Source of the DNA: Candidatus Gastranaerophilales bacterium
GTDB lineage: Bacteria; Cyanobacteriota; Vampirovibrionia; Gastranaerophilales; Gastranaerophilaceae
Length of the DNA stretch: 36,715 nucleotides
Direction: 5' to 3'
Assembly (NCBI GenBank): GCA_944322555.1
Contig: CALUPJ010000050.1
Span: forward strand, 1-36,715
Below are positions 7,553 to 15,139 of this stretch, in pieces. Under the pieces are notes generated by a model. It was not told where the DNA came from. It did no database searches and saw only the letters and a list, made by a program, of their open reading frames with translations. Both the position numbers and the translations under genes were made by a program. Position 1 is the first letter of the stretch; the number at the start of each line of letters is the position of its first letter.

Positions 7553-8721
7553 AAAAGATTTGTCTTACTATATTAGCTTTATTGTTTTTTGCCTCTTCTT
7601 CATTCGCTGCAGGAGAGAAATATTATGAATATAAAACAAATCTTGATGTAAAATTTATACCTTCCGATAACATTTCCAAATCGGAACGCAAAGAGTATAA
7701 AAAAATTCTCAAAAACGAGAAATACATTACCAAAAAGAAATATGAAAAGGCAGAAAAACTGCTACCGGATTTTATTCCCAATGTTGCCAGATTTATAAAT
7801 ATTTATACCGATAAAAAAGATTTCCCAAAAGCCTTGCAATATGCATTGAAACTTAAAGAACTGGATAAAACAAATCTGTTTCCGCAGCATTCGAAAGACT
7901 ACAGAATAGGAATTTTGTATTCTCAAAACGGAGATTACTTGAATTCAAACAAAATTTTGCACCCTTATATAAAAACAGACTCGTGGGCATTATTTCAGGT
8001 TGCACAGAACTTTTATTACATGCAGGATTTAAAAACTTCCGAACAATATGCCGTAAAAATTACTCCAAAATGCGGGGCTTATTTTTCGGCACAAGAACTC
8101 CTATATACAATATACAATATTACCAAAAATGCTCCTAAAGCGTATACAGCAGCAAAGAATTTAATAAAACTTGACAGAGGAAACCCGCAGAACTATTTAA
8201 AACTGGCAAATGTAACTACAAATAATACAGAGAAACTGATTAACTACTATCGGGCAAAGCGGATTTATTATTCACAGGGGCTAAATGCGGCAGCAGCAGG
8301 TTTAAATGGTTTAATAGCTCCTCTGGAGCAGCAAAAAATTGATAATGCTTATAAAAAACTCTCGACTTTCTGTAAAAAACCTGATTGGAATAAGATAAAA
8401 ACCAGAAACAAAAATTTACTTGCCGATGATATTGAATACTGGGATAACAGACAGACGGAGTTCTTTGAAACAGCAAATGACTGCATTTCAAGATATAAAG
8501 GCAGCAATTTAGCAGCATGTTTTAATGATATAAATATTACACAGGAAAAACTTGATAAAGAACTTTTAGCCGAGAATGCGCGTCGAATAGAAAAAGAGCA
8601 GCGCGAAGCACAAATCATGCTGCTTATGAAACAAAATGCATTACTTGAGGAGCAAAACAGAATGCAATGGATGCGTTATAACTACTATTACCCGAGATAT
8701 TATTACGGCTGGTGGTGGTAA
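7549..8721 (+). CDS. Exported TPR-like protein with aromatic C-terminal tail
   Basis: A 390-residue protein with a clear signal peptide (MKKICLTILALLFFASSSFA, cleavage near residue 20). The body (about 50-270) is helical with TPR-like spacing: YEKAEKLLPDF, FPKALQYALKLKELD, and YTAAKNLIKLDRGNPQ. A coiled-coil-like segment (RRIEKEQREAQIMLL, then QNALLEEQN) follows, and the end is strikingly aromatic: YYYPRYYYGWWW. Last gene of the five-gene unit, overlapping the response regulator by 4 nt. TPR proteins usually scaffold complexes, so an envelope role is plausible. No specific function can be assigned. Confidence 0.85.
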   Translation: MKKICLTILALLFFASSSFAAGEKYYEYKTNLDVKFIPSDNISKSERKEYKKILKNEKYITKKKYEKAEKLLPDFIPNVARFINIYTDKKDFPKALQYALKLKELDKTNLFPQHSKDYRIGILYSQNGDYLNSNKILHPYIKTDSWALFQVAQNFYYMQDLKTSEQYAVKITPKCGAYFSAQELLYTIYNITKNAPKAYTAAKNLIKLDRGNPQNYLKLANVTTNNTEKLINYYRAKRIYYSQGLNAAAAGLNGLIAPLEQQKIDNAYKKLSTFCKKPDWNKIKTRNKNLLADDIEYWDNRQTEFFETANDCISRYKGSNLAACFNDINITQEKLDKELLAENARRIEKEQREAQIMLLMKQNALLEEQNRMQWMRYNYYYPRYYYGWWW

Positions 8722-8796
8722 TCTTAACGACAGTATCTGCACTTTCGCGTTCAAACCGCAAAAAGCGGTTCTCATCTTGTACAGTAAATAAAAAGA

Positions 8797-8815
8797 ATGA
8801 TAACTTTGTTATCAT
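8797..8815. terminator. Bidirectional terminator between TPR gene and tRNA cluster
   Basis: ATGATAAC (8797-8804), a TTT loop and GTTATCAT (8808-8815) form an 8-bp hairpin. The plus strand continues CCTTTTAAT and the minus strand continues TCTTTTTATTT, so it can end both the operon finishing at 8721 and the tRNA transcript. A second small hairpin (AACCGC/GCGGTT, 8754-8770) lies just upstream without a T-tract. Confidence 0.7.
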
Positions 8816-8825
8816 CCTTTTAATA

Positions 8826-8908
8826 TGGGCAGGGGTGGATTCGAACCACCGTACACTCTCGTGAACAGATTTACAGTCTGTCGCCTTTAGCCACTCGGCC
8901 ACCTACCC
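8826..8908 (-). tRNA. tRNA-Tyr(GTA)
   Basis: Acceptor GGGTAGG pairs with CCTGCCC (one T-G pair). Anticodon stem ACAGA/TCTGT encloses loop CTGTAAA, giving anticodon GTA. A long variable arm fits bacterial class II tyrosine tRNA, and the T-arm is GGTGGTTCGAATCCACC. Discriminator A, CCA not encoded, 83 nt. Last tRNA of a three-tRNA minus-strand cluster. Confidence 0.95.
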
Positions 8909-8924
8909 TTATTTAATTTTAAAT

Positions 8925-8996
8925 TGCCTTTGACGGGATTTGAACCCGTGGCCTCTCCCTTACCAAGGGAGTGCGCTACCCCTGCGCCACAAAGGC
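8925..8996 (-). tRNA. tRNA-Thr(GGT)
   Basis: Acceptor GCCTTTG pairs with CAAAGGC. Anticodon stem CTCCC/GGGAG encloses loop TTGGTAA, anticodon GGT, reading ACC/ACU. T-arm ACGGGTTCAAATCCCGT, discriminator A, CCA not encoded, 72 nt. It lies 16 bp from tRNA-Tyr. Confidence 0.95.
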
Positions 8997-9082
8997 TTAT
9001 TATTCCCATCGGAGTTTTCCCGGCAATAATACAGCCCCCTCATCCGATTCGGAGTGATTTCCCTTGCTCCTGCGGGGATAAA

Positions 9083-9154
9083 AGCCGGTAATAGGAATCG
9101 AACCTACAACCTACGGTTTACAAAACCGTTGCTCTACCGTTGAGCTATACCGGC
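9083..9154 (-). tRNA. tRNA-Thr(TGT)
   Basis: Acceptor GCCGGTA pairs with TACCGGC. Anticodon stem ACGGT/ACCGT encloses loop TTTGTAA, anticodon TGT, reading ACA/ACG. T-arm GTAGGTTCGATTCCTAT, discriminator T, CCA not encoded. It is the first tRNA of the cluster in transcription order. The 86-bp spacer to the next tRNA (8997-9082) holds small inverted repeats such as TCCGATTCGGA but no tRNA. Confidence 0.95.
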
Positions 9155-9270
9155 GTCAAGTCCTATGATATATAAAACAAATCTTAATGTCAACTCAAAT
9201 TTTAACTTTACAAAAATTATCGTTATATGATTACCAGATACTCTATACGGATAATTTTATAAATATTTAC

Positions 9271-9298
9271 TAAAGCATATTTATTAATTGTCCGATAA
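9271..9298 (+). promoter_or_regulatory. Sigma-28-like promoter of the flagellar rod operon
   Basis: TAAAG at 9271-9275 and CCGATAA at 9292-9298, 16 nt apart. The established FliA consensus is TAAAGTTT-N11-GCCGATAA, which puts 15 nt between the same blocks. The site is one base longer than ideal but lies 23 bp upstream of the first rod gene's ATG. Two better-spaced copies occur at 15098 and 35076. Confidence 0.6.
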
Positions 9299-9320
9299 AA
9301 TATATAAAAGAGGTACAACT

Positions 9321-10019
9321 ATGCAAATCAACGGCGGTGTAAGATTTTGTGAACAAGGCATGAAAGCCTCCATAAGAGCAATGCATGTTCAAAGTGAAAT
9401 ATTGGGAATGATTAATGAAAATGTTGCTGGTTTTGATAAAGTCGGATATCAAAGGCGTGAACCCGTAGTATCATCGTTTACCGAATATATTGGTGTACAT
9501 GGGCTTTCCAGTACGGTTGACGATCAGGTGGGCCGTATTATGGTATCAAAAAATCCGCTTGATATAACAATGGCTAATAAAGGATATTTTCAAATACAGA
9601 CTCCTCAAGGGGTTCAATTGACCAGAGATGGTCGTTTTAAGTTGGATAAAGACGGAAATTTATTAAATCTGGAAGACAATCCGGTTCTCTCCGATTCCGG
9701 AATGCCCATTAAACTGCCGGTTGTTCCGGACAATCCTTCGCAGGTAATTGTTAATACAAAAGGACAAGTTAGTGTTTATGATAAAAATTCAAACAATTTG
9801 CTTGTAGCCGGTCATCTAGGAATTGTTGACGCTAACGGAATGGCTGTGTTAGATCCTGATGTTAAGCAAGGATATAACGAGTATTCTAACGTTACCATCC
9901 AAAATGAATTTCTCGCGGTAAAACCTGTTGTCAGAAATTTTGAAGCAAATCGCCAGATATTTCTAATAGAAAGTGCAAATTTACAAAAAGTTATAAGCCA
10001 ATTAGGTTCGGCATCATAG
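9321..10019 (+). CDS. Flagellar rod/hook-basal body protein, FlgF/FlgG family
   Basis: A 232-residue FlgF/FlgG-type protein, part of the axial rod crossing the periplasm. Central motifs are characteristic: NPLDITMANKGYFQIQTPQG, then LTRDGRFKLDKDGNL, and a C-terminal coiled-coil segment FEANRQIFLIESANLQKVISQL. The N-terminal rod motif is divergent (INENVAGFDKVGYQR instead of NNLAN-NT-G-K). ATG 9321 is chosen over an upstream TTG (9288) because AAGAGG lies 8 bases before it and because the upstream start would fall inside the promoter. Followed after 10 bp by a second family member. Which of FlgF or FlgG it represents is not clear. Confidence 0.85.
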   Translation: MQINGGVRFCEQGMKASIRAMHVQSEILGMINENVAGFDKVGYQRREPVVSSFTEYIGVHGLSSTVDDQVGRIMVSKNPLDITMANKGYFQIQTPQGVQLTRDGRFKLDKDGNLLNLEDNPVLSDSGMPIKLPVVPDNPSQVIVNTKGQVSVYDKNSNNLLVAGHLGIVDANGMAVLDPDVKQGYNEYSNVTIQNEFLAVKPVVRNFEANRQIFLIESANLQKVISQLGSAS

Positions 10020-10029
10020 GAGGCTATTT

Positions 10030-10743
10030 ATGTATAACATGCAGGCAGTAATAAGAAAAAGTATAAATAATACAACTATGCAGTTTGAAAAGCTTGGTTA
10101 TATAGCAAATAACCTTGCCAATTATAATACAGCTGCTTATAAAACATCCCGTTTTGAACAAATTTTACGTGAAGACGGATATGTAGATGGTGCAATAAGA
10201 ACCAATGCTCTTAAAGGTTCTATCAGAATTAGTACAAATCCGTATGATATAGCAATTGACGGTGAAGGTTATATTCCTGTTGTATCCTCTGATGGAGAAA
10301 TTCAATACACAAGAGACGGTGCTTTAAAAAGAGGTGAAAACGGGTATCTTATGACTGTTGATGACTGGATGGTCGGCGATGGAATAAAAATTCCTGCCAA
10401 TTCTTATAAATTTGAAATAAAACCGAACGGGGACGTTATGAATTATGATAATGCCGGTTCTTTGCCGGAAAAAATAGGTACAATTCCTATTGTTCAATTT
10501 GATTGTCCGGAAGCTCTTGAACAGGGTCATAATAATAAAATGGTATATAATCAGGAATCAGGCGCTCCAAAAATTATCAAAAATACCGATAATGTAAGGC
10601 AATATGCAACTGAGGTTTCTAATACAAATATTTATGATGAACTTAATGATTTGATGAGACTGAATACTTCTATGATTGCCAGTATGAACCTTATGAAAGT
10701 GGCTGATGATATGTATAACAAAGCTATTAATATCAGAGAATAG
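10030..10743 (+). CDS. Flagellar rod protein, FlgF/FlgG family
   Basis: A 237-residue rod protein. The N-terminal signature is better kept than in the preceding gene: IANNLANYNTAAYKTSRFEQ. Central motifs are NPYDIAIDGEGYIPV and YTRDGALKRGENGYL. The C-terminal helix NTNIYDELNDLMRLNTSMIA, followed by NKAINIRE, packs in the rod core. AGGAGG lies upstream of the ATG. The gene is followed by flgB after about 40 bp with a GACAGGAG binding site. FlgG proteins are usually about 260 residues, so this one is slightly short. Two paralogues next to flgB-flgC are consistent with an FlgF/FlgG pair. Confidence 0.88.
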   Translation: MYNMQAVIRKSINNTTMQFEKLGYIANNLANYNTAAYKTSRFEQILREDGYVDGAIRTNALKGSIRISTNPYDIAIDGEGYIPVVSSDGEIQYTRDGALKRGENGYLMTVDDWMVGDGIKIPANSYKFEIKPNGDVMNYDNAGSLPEKIGTIPIVQFDCPEALEQGHNNKMVYNQESGAPKIIKNTDNVRQYATEVSNTNIYDELNDLMRLNTSMIASMNLMKVADDMYNKAINIRE

Positions 10744-10782
10744 TAAAGAGCATTTATAAAAAAAGAAAGACAGGAGCATAAA

Positions 10783-11133
10783 ATGACTTTCACAAGTTTA
10801 GATTCAATGGGAAAAACAAATTTAATGCTGGATTTAATATCGCAAAGACAACGGGCATTAGGCTCTAACGTTGCGAATGTTGATACTCCCGGTTATGTAA
10901 GAAGAGATATTGATTTTTCTCAATACTTAGGCTCTATGAACAGCCCGTTGGAAACCAAACTATCGACAGAGCTCGGGCCTTCCGGAGTTTTGGAAGACAG
11001 AAGGAAACAGGAAATTGATATCGCGGAAGAATTAACGGAAATGCAAAAAAATTCTCTTTTATATACTATGGCAACACGAAGAATGTCAAATATTATAACT
11101 GAAATGCGAACAGTTCTTAATGTAGGTAAATAA
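10783..11133 (+). CDS. flgB: Flagellar basal-body rod protein FlgB
   Basis: A 116-residue proximal rod protein. The rod signature GSNVANVDTPGYVRRDIDFS begins at about residue 27, and the C-terminal helix MQKNSLLYTMATRRMSNIIT packs in the rod coiled coil. FlgB proteins are about 110-135 residues, so the length fits. It comes right before flgC, as in most flagellar operons. It has its own ribosome binding site (CAGGAG) before the ATG. Assigned as FlgB from length, position and signature. Confidence 0.92.
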   Translation: MTFTSLDSMGKTNLMLDLISQRQRALGSNVANVDTPGYVRRDIDFSQYLGSMNSPLETKLSTELGPSGVLEDRRKQEIDIAEELTEMQKNSLLYTMATRRMSNIITEMRTVLNVGK

Positions 11134-11169
11134 TTCTAAAAATTTTTCTCAAAAGAAAGCAGGTGGAAT

Positions 11170-11613
11170 ATGAGTTTAATGGAATCAATAAATATAGGCT
11201 CTAATGCATTAAAAACACACGGTTTACGGCTTGATATACATGCTAAGAATATTGCCAATATTGATACGCCCAACTATGTGAGAAGAATCCCCGTGTTGAA
11301 TGCATCCGAAGATATATCCTTTCACGGACTTATGAACGCCATGAAAGAAGATGTTTTCGGAGTCGGAACTCTTCCTTACCTGCAAGGCGGAGTTGTATTT
11401 AACGGCTGTGTAGAGGATCCTACTGTCGGAGAAAGAATTTATTCTCCCGGTCACCCTGATGCGGATGCTAACGGATATATAAGAGCTTCAAATGTAAATG
11501 CAATGGTTGATATGGCAGATGCTATTATGGCGCAGAGAGCATATGAAGCTAACCTGGCTCTGGTTAATATCTCAAGGTCTATGGCTGCAAAAGCTGTAGA
11601 AATCGGCAGATAG
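11170..11613 (+). CDS. flgC: Flagellar basal-body rod protein FlgC
   Basis: A 147-residue proximal rod protein. N-terminal signature AKNIANIDTPNYVRRIPV, FlgC-specific YSPGHPDADANGYIRASNV in the middle, and C-terminal MADAIMAQRAYEANLALVNI. Length and order after flgB are canonical. FliE, often next, is absent here: the following gene is a PheA-like protein after a 69-bp spacer, so the flagellar operon ends at this point. Confidence 0.93.
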   Translation: MSLMESINIGSNALKTHGLRLDIHAKNIANIDTPNYVRRIPVLNASEDISFHGLMNAMKEDVFGVGTLPYLQGGVVFNGCVEDPTVGERIYSPGHPDADANGYIRASNVNAMVDMADAIMAQRAYEANLALVNISRSMAAKAVEIGR

Positions 11614-11633
11614 AAATATTTAAAATTTTATTT

Positions 11634-11679
11634 AAACTCCGTTTTTTTATATTATAATTATAAATAATATACGGAGTTT
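11634..11679 (+). promoter_or_regulatory. Inverted repeat covering the pheA-like ribosome binding site
   Basis: AAACTCCGT (11634-11642) and ACGGAGTTT (11671-11679) are perfect 9-bp complements around a 28-nt A/T-only loop. The right arm contains the GGAG binding site of the ATG at 11683, so folding would hide it. The loop contains TATAAT-like sequence (about 11653), so a promoter inside the loop is also possible. In that case the transcript would lack the left arm and the hairpin could not form. Confidence 0.5.
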
Positions 11680-11682
11680 ATT

Positions 11683-12528
11683 ATGTTTGAAGAGTTTAAT
11701 GAAGTTATTTGTCTGGGATTGGGCGGTTCCTATTCCGAGATTGCTAAAGATAAGTTATTTAAAACGTATGACTTGTATTTATACCAGCGTTCACTCAATT
11801 CAATAAAAGAATGTATTGACTATGTTGACGAAAACAGCAACGCTATTGCAATATTGCCGATTGAGACCACTTATAAAGGGATTATAAGAGAAACCATTGA
11901 TAATTTGATAATGACAAAAAACCAAAATGTACAAATTCTTGCGGAAACAATTGTTCCCGTGAATGACTGCATACTGTCAAAAACAACTGAGTTTTACAGT
12001 CTCACCGGATTGATAGCTAATCCTAATGCTCTTGCAAAAAGTAAAATTTTTATAAAAGACGAAATGCCAAGACAATTAAATATTGTCGTTGCGGAAAATA
12101 TGGACGAATCAGCCAGATTATTAAATAATTATAATTTAACTTATTCAATAATCGGAACGCATAAAACAGCGGAAATATACAATCTTAACATACTGAGAGA
12201 ACATATTGAAGATAATAAAAACAATAACCGCAGGTTCATTGTTATTGGAGATGCCGATACAAAACCGACAGGACACGATAAAACAAGTATAGTTCTGTTT
12301 TTAAACGACAGACAAGGTGCTCTTCTTGACATTGTTCAGGTTTTTGTAAAATATCATATTAATATTACACAGATAAATTCTAAAATGATGAATAATAATG
12401 CGGAAGAACAGGCTGTATTTATTGATTTCGACGGGCATCACGAGGATGACATTATAAAAGAACTTATCAGAGATTTGGAGCCGCAATGCGAAAGCGTAAG
12501 AATCATAGGCTCTTATGCAAAATTTTAA
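11683..12528 (+). CDS. Divergent PheA-like prephenate dehydratase-family protein with ACT domain
   Basis: A 281-residue two-domain protein: a prephenate dehydratase-like region (about 8-195) and an ACT domain (about 200-280, starting TSIVLFLNDRQGALLDIV). Prephenate dehydratase makes phenylpyruvate from prephenate. Several signatures are altered: GxGTYSE appears as GLGGSYSE, the catalytic TRF triad as RRF (residues 183-185; Thr replaced), the conserved PQALAQC as PNALAKS, and the Phe-binding ESRP of the ACT domain as NSKM. The fold and ILPIETTYKGIIRETIDNL block support the family, but activity and Phe inhibition are doubtful. Length is normal. A terminator follows directly. Confidence 0.8.
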   Translation: MFEEFNEVICLGLGGSYSEIAKDKLFKTYDLYLYQRSLNSIKECIDYVDENSNAIAILPIETTYKGIIRETIDNLIMTKNQNVQILAETIVPVNDCILSKTTEFYSLTGLIANPNALAKSKIFIKDEMPRQLNIVVAENMDESARLLNNYNLTYSIIGTHKTAEIYNLNILREHIEDNKNNNRRFIVIGDADTKPTGHDKTSIVLFLNDRQGALLDIVQVFVKYHINITQINSKMMNNNAEEQAVFIDFDGHHEDDIIKELIRDLEPQCESVRIIGSYAKF

Positions 12529-12561
12529 AAGCAGTAAAGTTTTATTAATTTTACTGCTTTT
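12527..12561. terminator. Convergent bidirectional terminator
   Basis: AAAAGCAGTAAA (12527-12538) pairs perfectly with TTTACTGCTTTT (12550-12561). It overlaps the end of the pheA-like stop codon and lies 15 bp from the minE stop on the other strand. The A/T-rich flanks give T-tracts on both strands. Confidence 0.85.
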
Positions 12562-12575
12562 TATTAAATAATGAC

Positions 12576-13142
12576 TTATGCTTCACTGTTATCGAAAACA
12601 ACATCCTGCGGTTCTTCCGGTCTTTCGGTCTCATTCATGCCCTCAGGATTAGAAACTTTTCGGGATTTCTTTTTAGTTTTCTTTTCCGCCGTCTCTTCTT
12701 CCGATACCGACATTTCCTCTGTTTCAGAGACCTCTTCGGTGACATCCGCGTCTTCTTCTGTATTTTCGGCCCCTTCAGCCTCTTCACAAACTGTTTCGGA
12801 AGATTCTTCCGCGTTTTCTTCATTTAATTTTGCACAAGCAGCTTCAATTTCTTCTTCATCTTTAGCTCTTATAACCGGTATTGAAAGCATTAAAGCCACC
12901 TGATCGCCTTCCTGTTCAAAATTAAGTTCAAGAAGTTCTTTATCCATTTCCACATAACGGGAAAGCAAATCAATCAATTCGCCTCTCATCTGTTCAAGAA
13001 TTTTGGGCGTCAGGTTAGTCCTATCCTGCATCAAGACCAATTTTAGGCGGTTTGTAGCTACTGATTTTGAAGCGTCATTCTGTTCTTCCTGAGGACGGAA
13101 AAACTTTGCCACCGTATTATATATATCAGTAAGAATGCCCAT
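12576..13142 (-). CDS. minE: Cell division topological specificity factor MinE with acidic C-terminal extension
   Basis: A 188-residue protein. Residues 1-95 are a normal MinE: an N-terminal amphipathic segment (MGILTDIYNTVAKFFRP), the anti-MinCD region RLKLVLMQDR, LTPKILEQMRGELIDLLSRY, and LELNFEQEGDQVALMLSIPV. MinE stimulates MinD ATPase and drives pole-to-pole or gradient patterning that keeps the Z-ring at midcell. Typical MinE is 80-100 residues. Here about 90 extra residues follow, very rich in Glu/Ser/Thr, with a short basic patch (KKTKKKSRK). The tail looks disordered. The gene starts 1 nt after the minD stop codon, last in minC-minD-minE. Confidence 0.92.
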   Translation of the reverse strand: MGILTDIYNTVAKFFRPQEEQNDASKSVATNRLKLVLMQDRTNLTPKILEQMRGELIDLLSRYVEMDKELLELNFEQEGDQVALMLSIPVIRAKDEEEIEAACAKLNEENAEESSETVCEEAEGAENTEEDADVTEEVSETEEMSVSEEETAEKKTKKKSRKVSNPEGMNETERPEEPQDVVFDNSEA

Positions 13143-13143
13143 T

Positions 13144-13956
13144 CTACACCTTCGCTTTCAATTTTGCAAACGCGTTCTTAATTTTTGCCATAAAGCCCTT
13201 TGGCTCATCTAAATCAAGGAACGGAACTTCTTCTCCCAGAATTCTTTGAGCGACATTTCTGTATGCCTTGCCTGCAAGAGCATTTTCATCGTTTACGATA
13301 GGTTCACCTTTATTAGTTGAGGTAATAATTCCCGTATCTTCAGGTATAATTCCTATCAGAGGACAGGACAGGATTTCGACAACATCATCGACACTCATCA
13401 TTTCGTTTGATTTTATCAAACTCGGACGGACTCTGTTAAGAAGAAGTTTATAACTCTTTATTTCTTCTTTTGACTCAAGAAGTCCGATAATTCTGTCAGC
13501 ATCACGAATTGCTGACATTTCCGGTGTTGTGACAACGATAGCTTCACTTGCACCGGCAACAGCGTTTTGGAAGCCCTGTTCAATCCCTGCGGGACAGTCC
13601 ACAAGAACAAAATCATTTTCTTCCTTTAATGTATCACAAATCTCTTTTAGCTGTTCTGCCGTGACAGCAGATTTGTCACGGGTTTGGGCTGCTGCAAGAA
13701 GCGACAGGTTAGGATTCTTTTTATCTTTAACCAGAGCTTGTTTCAGCTTGCAGCGTTCTTCTATAACATCGACAATTGTGTATACTATTCTGTTTTCAAG
13801 ACCTAACAACAGGTCTAAATTTCTCAAACCCAAATCGGTATCAATCAGTACAACTTTATACCCGTCTTTTGCAAGGGCGGTTCCTATATTTGCACTAGTT
13901 GTTGTTTTTCCGACTCCGCCTTTGCCGGATGTGATTACTATTACTCGACCAGTCAT
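13144..13956 (-). CDS. minD: Septum site-determining ATPase MinD
   Basis: A 270-residue ParA/MinD-type ATPase. Deviant Walker A motif SGKGGVGKTTTSANIG at residues 10-25, the LIDTDLGLRNLDLLLGLE block near 38-55, and Walker B-like DFVLVDCPAGIEQGF near 115-130. The C-terminal end, MAKIKNAFAKLKAKV, is an amphipathic membrane-targeting helix. MinD binds membranes with ATP and recruits MinC. The minC stop and minD start share one base (TAATG), so the two are translationally coupled. Length and motifs are canonical. Confidence 0.97.
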   Translation of the reverse strand: MTGRVIVITSGKGGVGKTTTSANIGTALAKDGYKVVLIDTDLGLRNLDLLLGLENRIVYTIVDVIEERCKLKQALVKDKKNPNLSLLAAAQTRDKSAVTAEQLKEICDTLKEENDFVLVDCPAGIEQGFQNAVAGASEAIVVTTPEMSAIRDADRIIGLLESKEEIKSYKLLLNRVRPSLIKSNEMMSVDDVVEILSCPLIGIIPEDTGIITSTNKGEPIVNDENALAGKAYRNVAQRILGEEVPFLDLDEPKGFMAKIKNAFAKLKAKV

Positions 13957-14930
13957 TAATCTCTCCTTAACTTTTTATAAATTACTATTTTACCTTCTTC
14001 AATAAGAGCTTCCTCCGGGGTAAACTCATTAGTTTTCTGAACATAAGGAACATTCAGAGTATCGTTGCGTCTTGCATATAAACCGGCTATTCTTAATTGT
14101 ATCGCATTGAGTTTTAATGCTCTGACTTTAGCCGTTATATTACCTAAAGAGCCTGCATGCGCAATCCCTCCCAGTATCCCCCAGACAGTAATATCACCGG
14201 CTGCGACAATCTCACTGCCGGGATGTGCATCGCCGATTATGAAAATATTTCCTTCATAATTAACGGTTTGACCTGAACGCAATGTTTGATTCAGATACAA
14301 TGTAGGAAGAGTTTCCGTATTAACGGAATTTTCTTCTACGCCTTCCGGCAGAACATCGCCGGTGTCAAGCAAAATATATTTACTTGTTTCTTCCGGTTTA
14401 AGCAAACCTTCACTTGTCGCAAGACTCTCAAAATCACCGCCAAAATGCTCCGACGGTATTACTTCCGAAAGCTCCTGCGCAGTTTCTTCTTCATAAATAT
14501 CTTCAATACCTTCTTTGGTTTCAACCGGACTTTGCGGAAGCGGAATATCCGCGTGAATTTCTACGGTTTTTCCTTCTTCTTTAACAATAACCGGCTCTTC
14601 TTCAAGATTTTCTTCCGGCCGGCATACAATCGAGGGAGCTATTTCGCCTGATATTTCCGAAATCGTTATGCCAAGGCTTTCAGCAGAAGCCTGCGTTTGT
14701 TCCGAATGCGTATCCATAATTGCGATTTTTGCATCCATTGACTCTATCAAAGCTTTTATACTCAATAGCTGCGACTGTTTTAAATCCAAACTGCCAAGCT
14801 TTAAACATACATTTTTCCCTTTAACATCGGGATGTTCCATTATTGAACTCAATTCAAAAACAAGCTGGGTAGTGTTCTTAGCATTGCTTAAATCAATAAT
14901 AAAACCATTTTCTACAAAACCTTTTTCCAT
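13956..14930 (-). CDS. minC: Septum site-determining protein MinC
   Basis: A 324-residue MinC. The N-terminal FtsZ-inhibiting domain (about 1-100) is recognisable by fold pattern. A long acidic linker (about 100-215) follows. The C-terminal beta-helix domain (about 215-320) carries LRSGQTVNYEGNIFIIGDAH, GSEIVAAGDITVWGILGG, AHAGSLGNITAKVRALKLN and LRIAGLYAR, typical of MinC binding to MinD. E. coli MinC is 231 residues; the long linker explains the greater length here. First gene of the minCDE unit. The gene-free stretch upstream (14931-15097) should hold its promoter, but I see no clear consensus. Confidence 0.95.
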   Translation of the reverse strand: MEKGFVENGFIIDLSNAKNTTQLVFELSSIMEHPDVKGKNVCLKLGSLDLKQSQLLSIKALIESMDAKIAIMDTHSEQTQASAESLGITISEISGEIAPSIVCRPEENLEEEPVIVKEEGKTVEIHADIPLPQSPVETKEGIEDIYEEETAQELSEVIPSEHFGGDFESLATSEGLLKPEETSKYILLDTGDVLPEGVEENSVNTETLPTLYLNQTLRSGQTVNYEGNIFIIGDAHPGSEIVAAGDITVWGILGGIAHAGSLGNITAKVRALKLNAIQLRIAGLYARRNDTLNVPYVQKTNEFTPEEALIEEGKIVIYKKLRRD

Positions 14931-15097
14931 TTAAAATTCCCAAATAATCTGTCACTGGTTTTAGAATATCTTAAATATTTTTTCATATCAATAAAATGTG
15001 ACGGAATGTTAAAATAGAAAAACAAAAAAATTTTAACAGTGATTATAACCTTTCAGGCTTTATTTTGTAAACTTATGTAACATTTTTTTTAAAATCC

Positions 15098-15124
15098 TAA
15101 AGTTTTTCTGAAAAGTGCCGTTAT
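15098..15124 (+). promoter_or_regulatory. Sigma-28 (FliA)-type promoter
   Basis: TAAAGTTT starting at 15098, 11 nt, then GCCGTTAT ending at 15124. This matches FliA consensus TAAAGTTT-N11-GCCGATAA with exact spacing and two -10 differences. The block before it (AAAATCCTAAAG) is shared with the perfect promoter at 35076. The next plus-strand gene starts only at 15594; the 435-bp inverted-repeat segment lies between. Confidence 0.7.
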
Positions 15125-15139
15125 ATAAATCATTGATGC

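Noticed and set aside
8997-9082. Fourth tRNA or small RNA between the two tRNA-Thr genes
   Set aside because: Short inverted repeats are present, but no cloverleaf can be drawn and no T-arm GTTC motif is in the right place.
9288-9320. TTG start for the first rod gene
   Set aside because: It would lie within the sigma-28-like promoter, and the ATG at 9321 has a good binding site.
12571-12903. Serine-rich ORF opposite minE
   Set aside because: It is the antisense shadow of the Glu-rich MinE tail.
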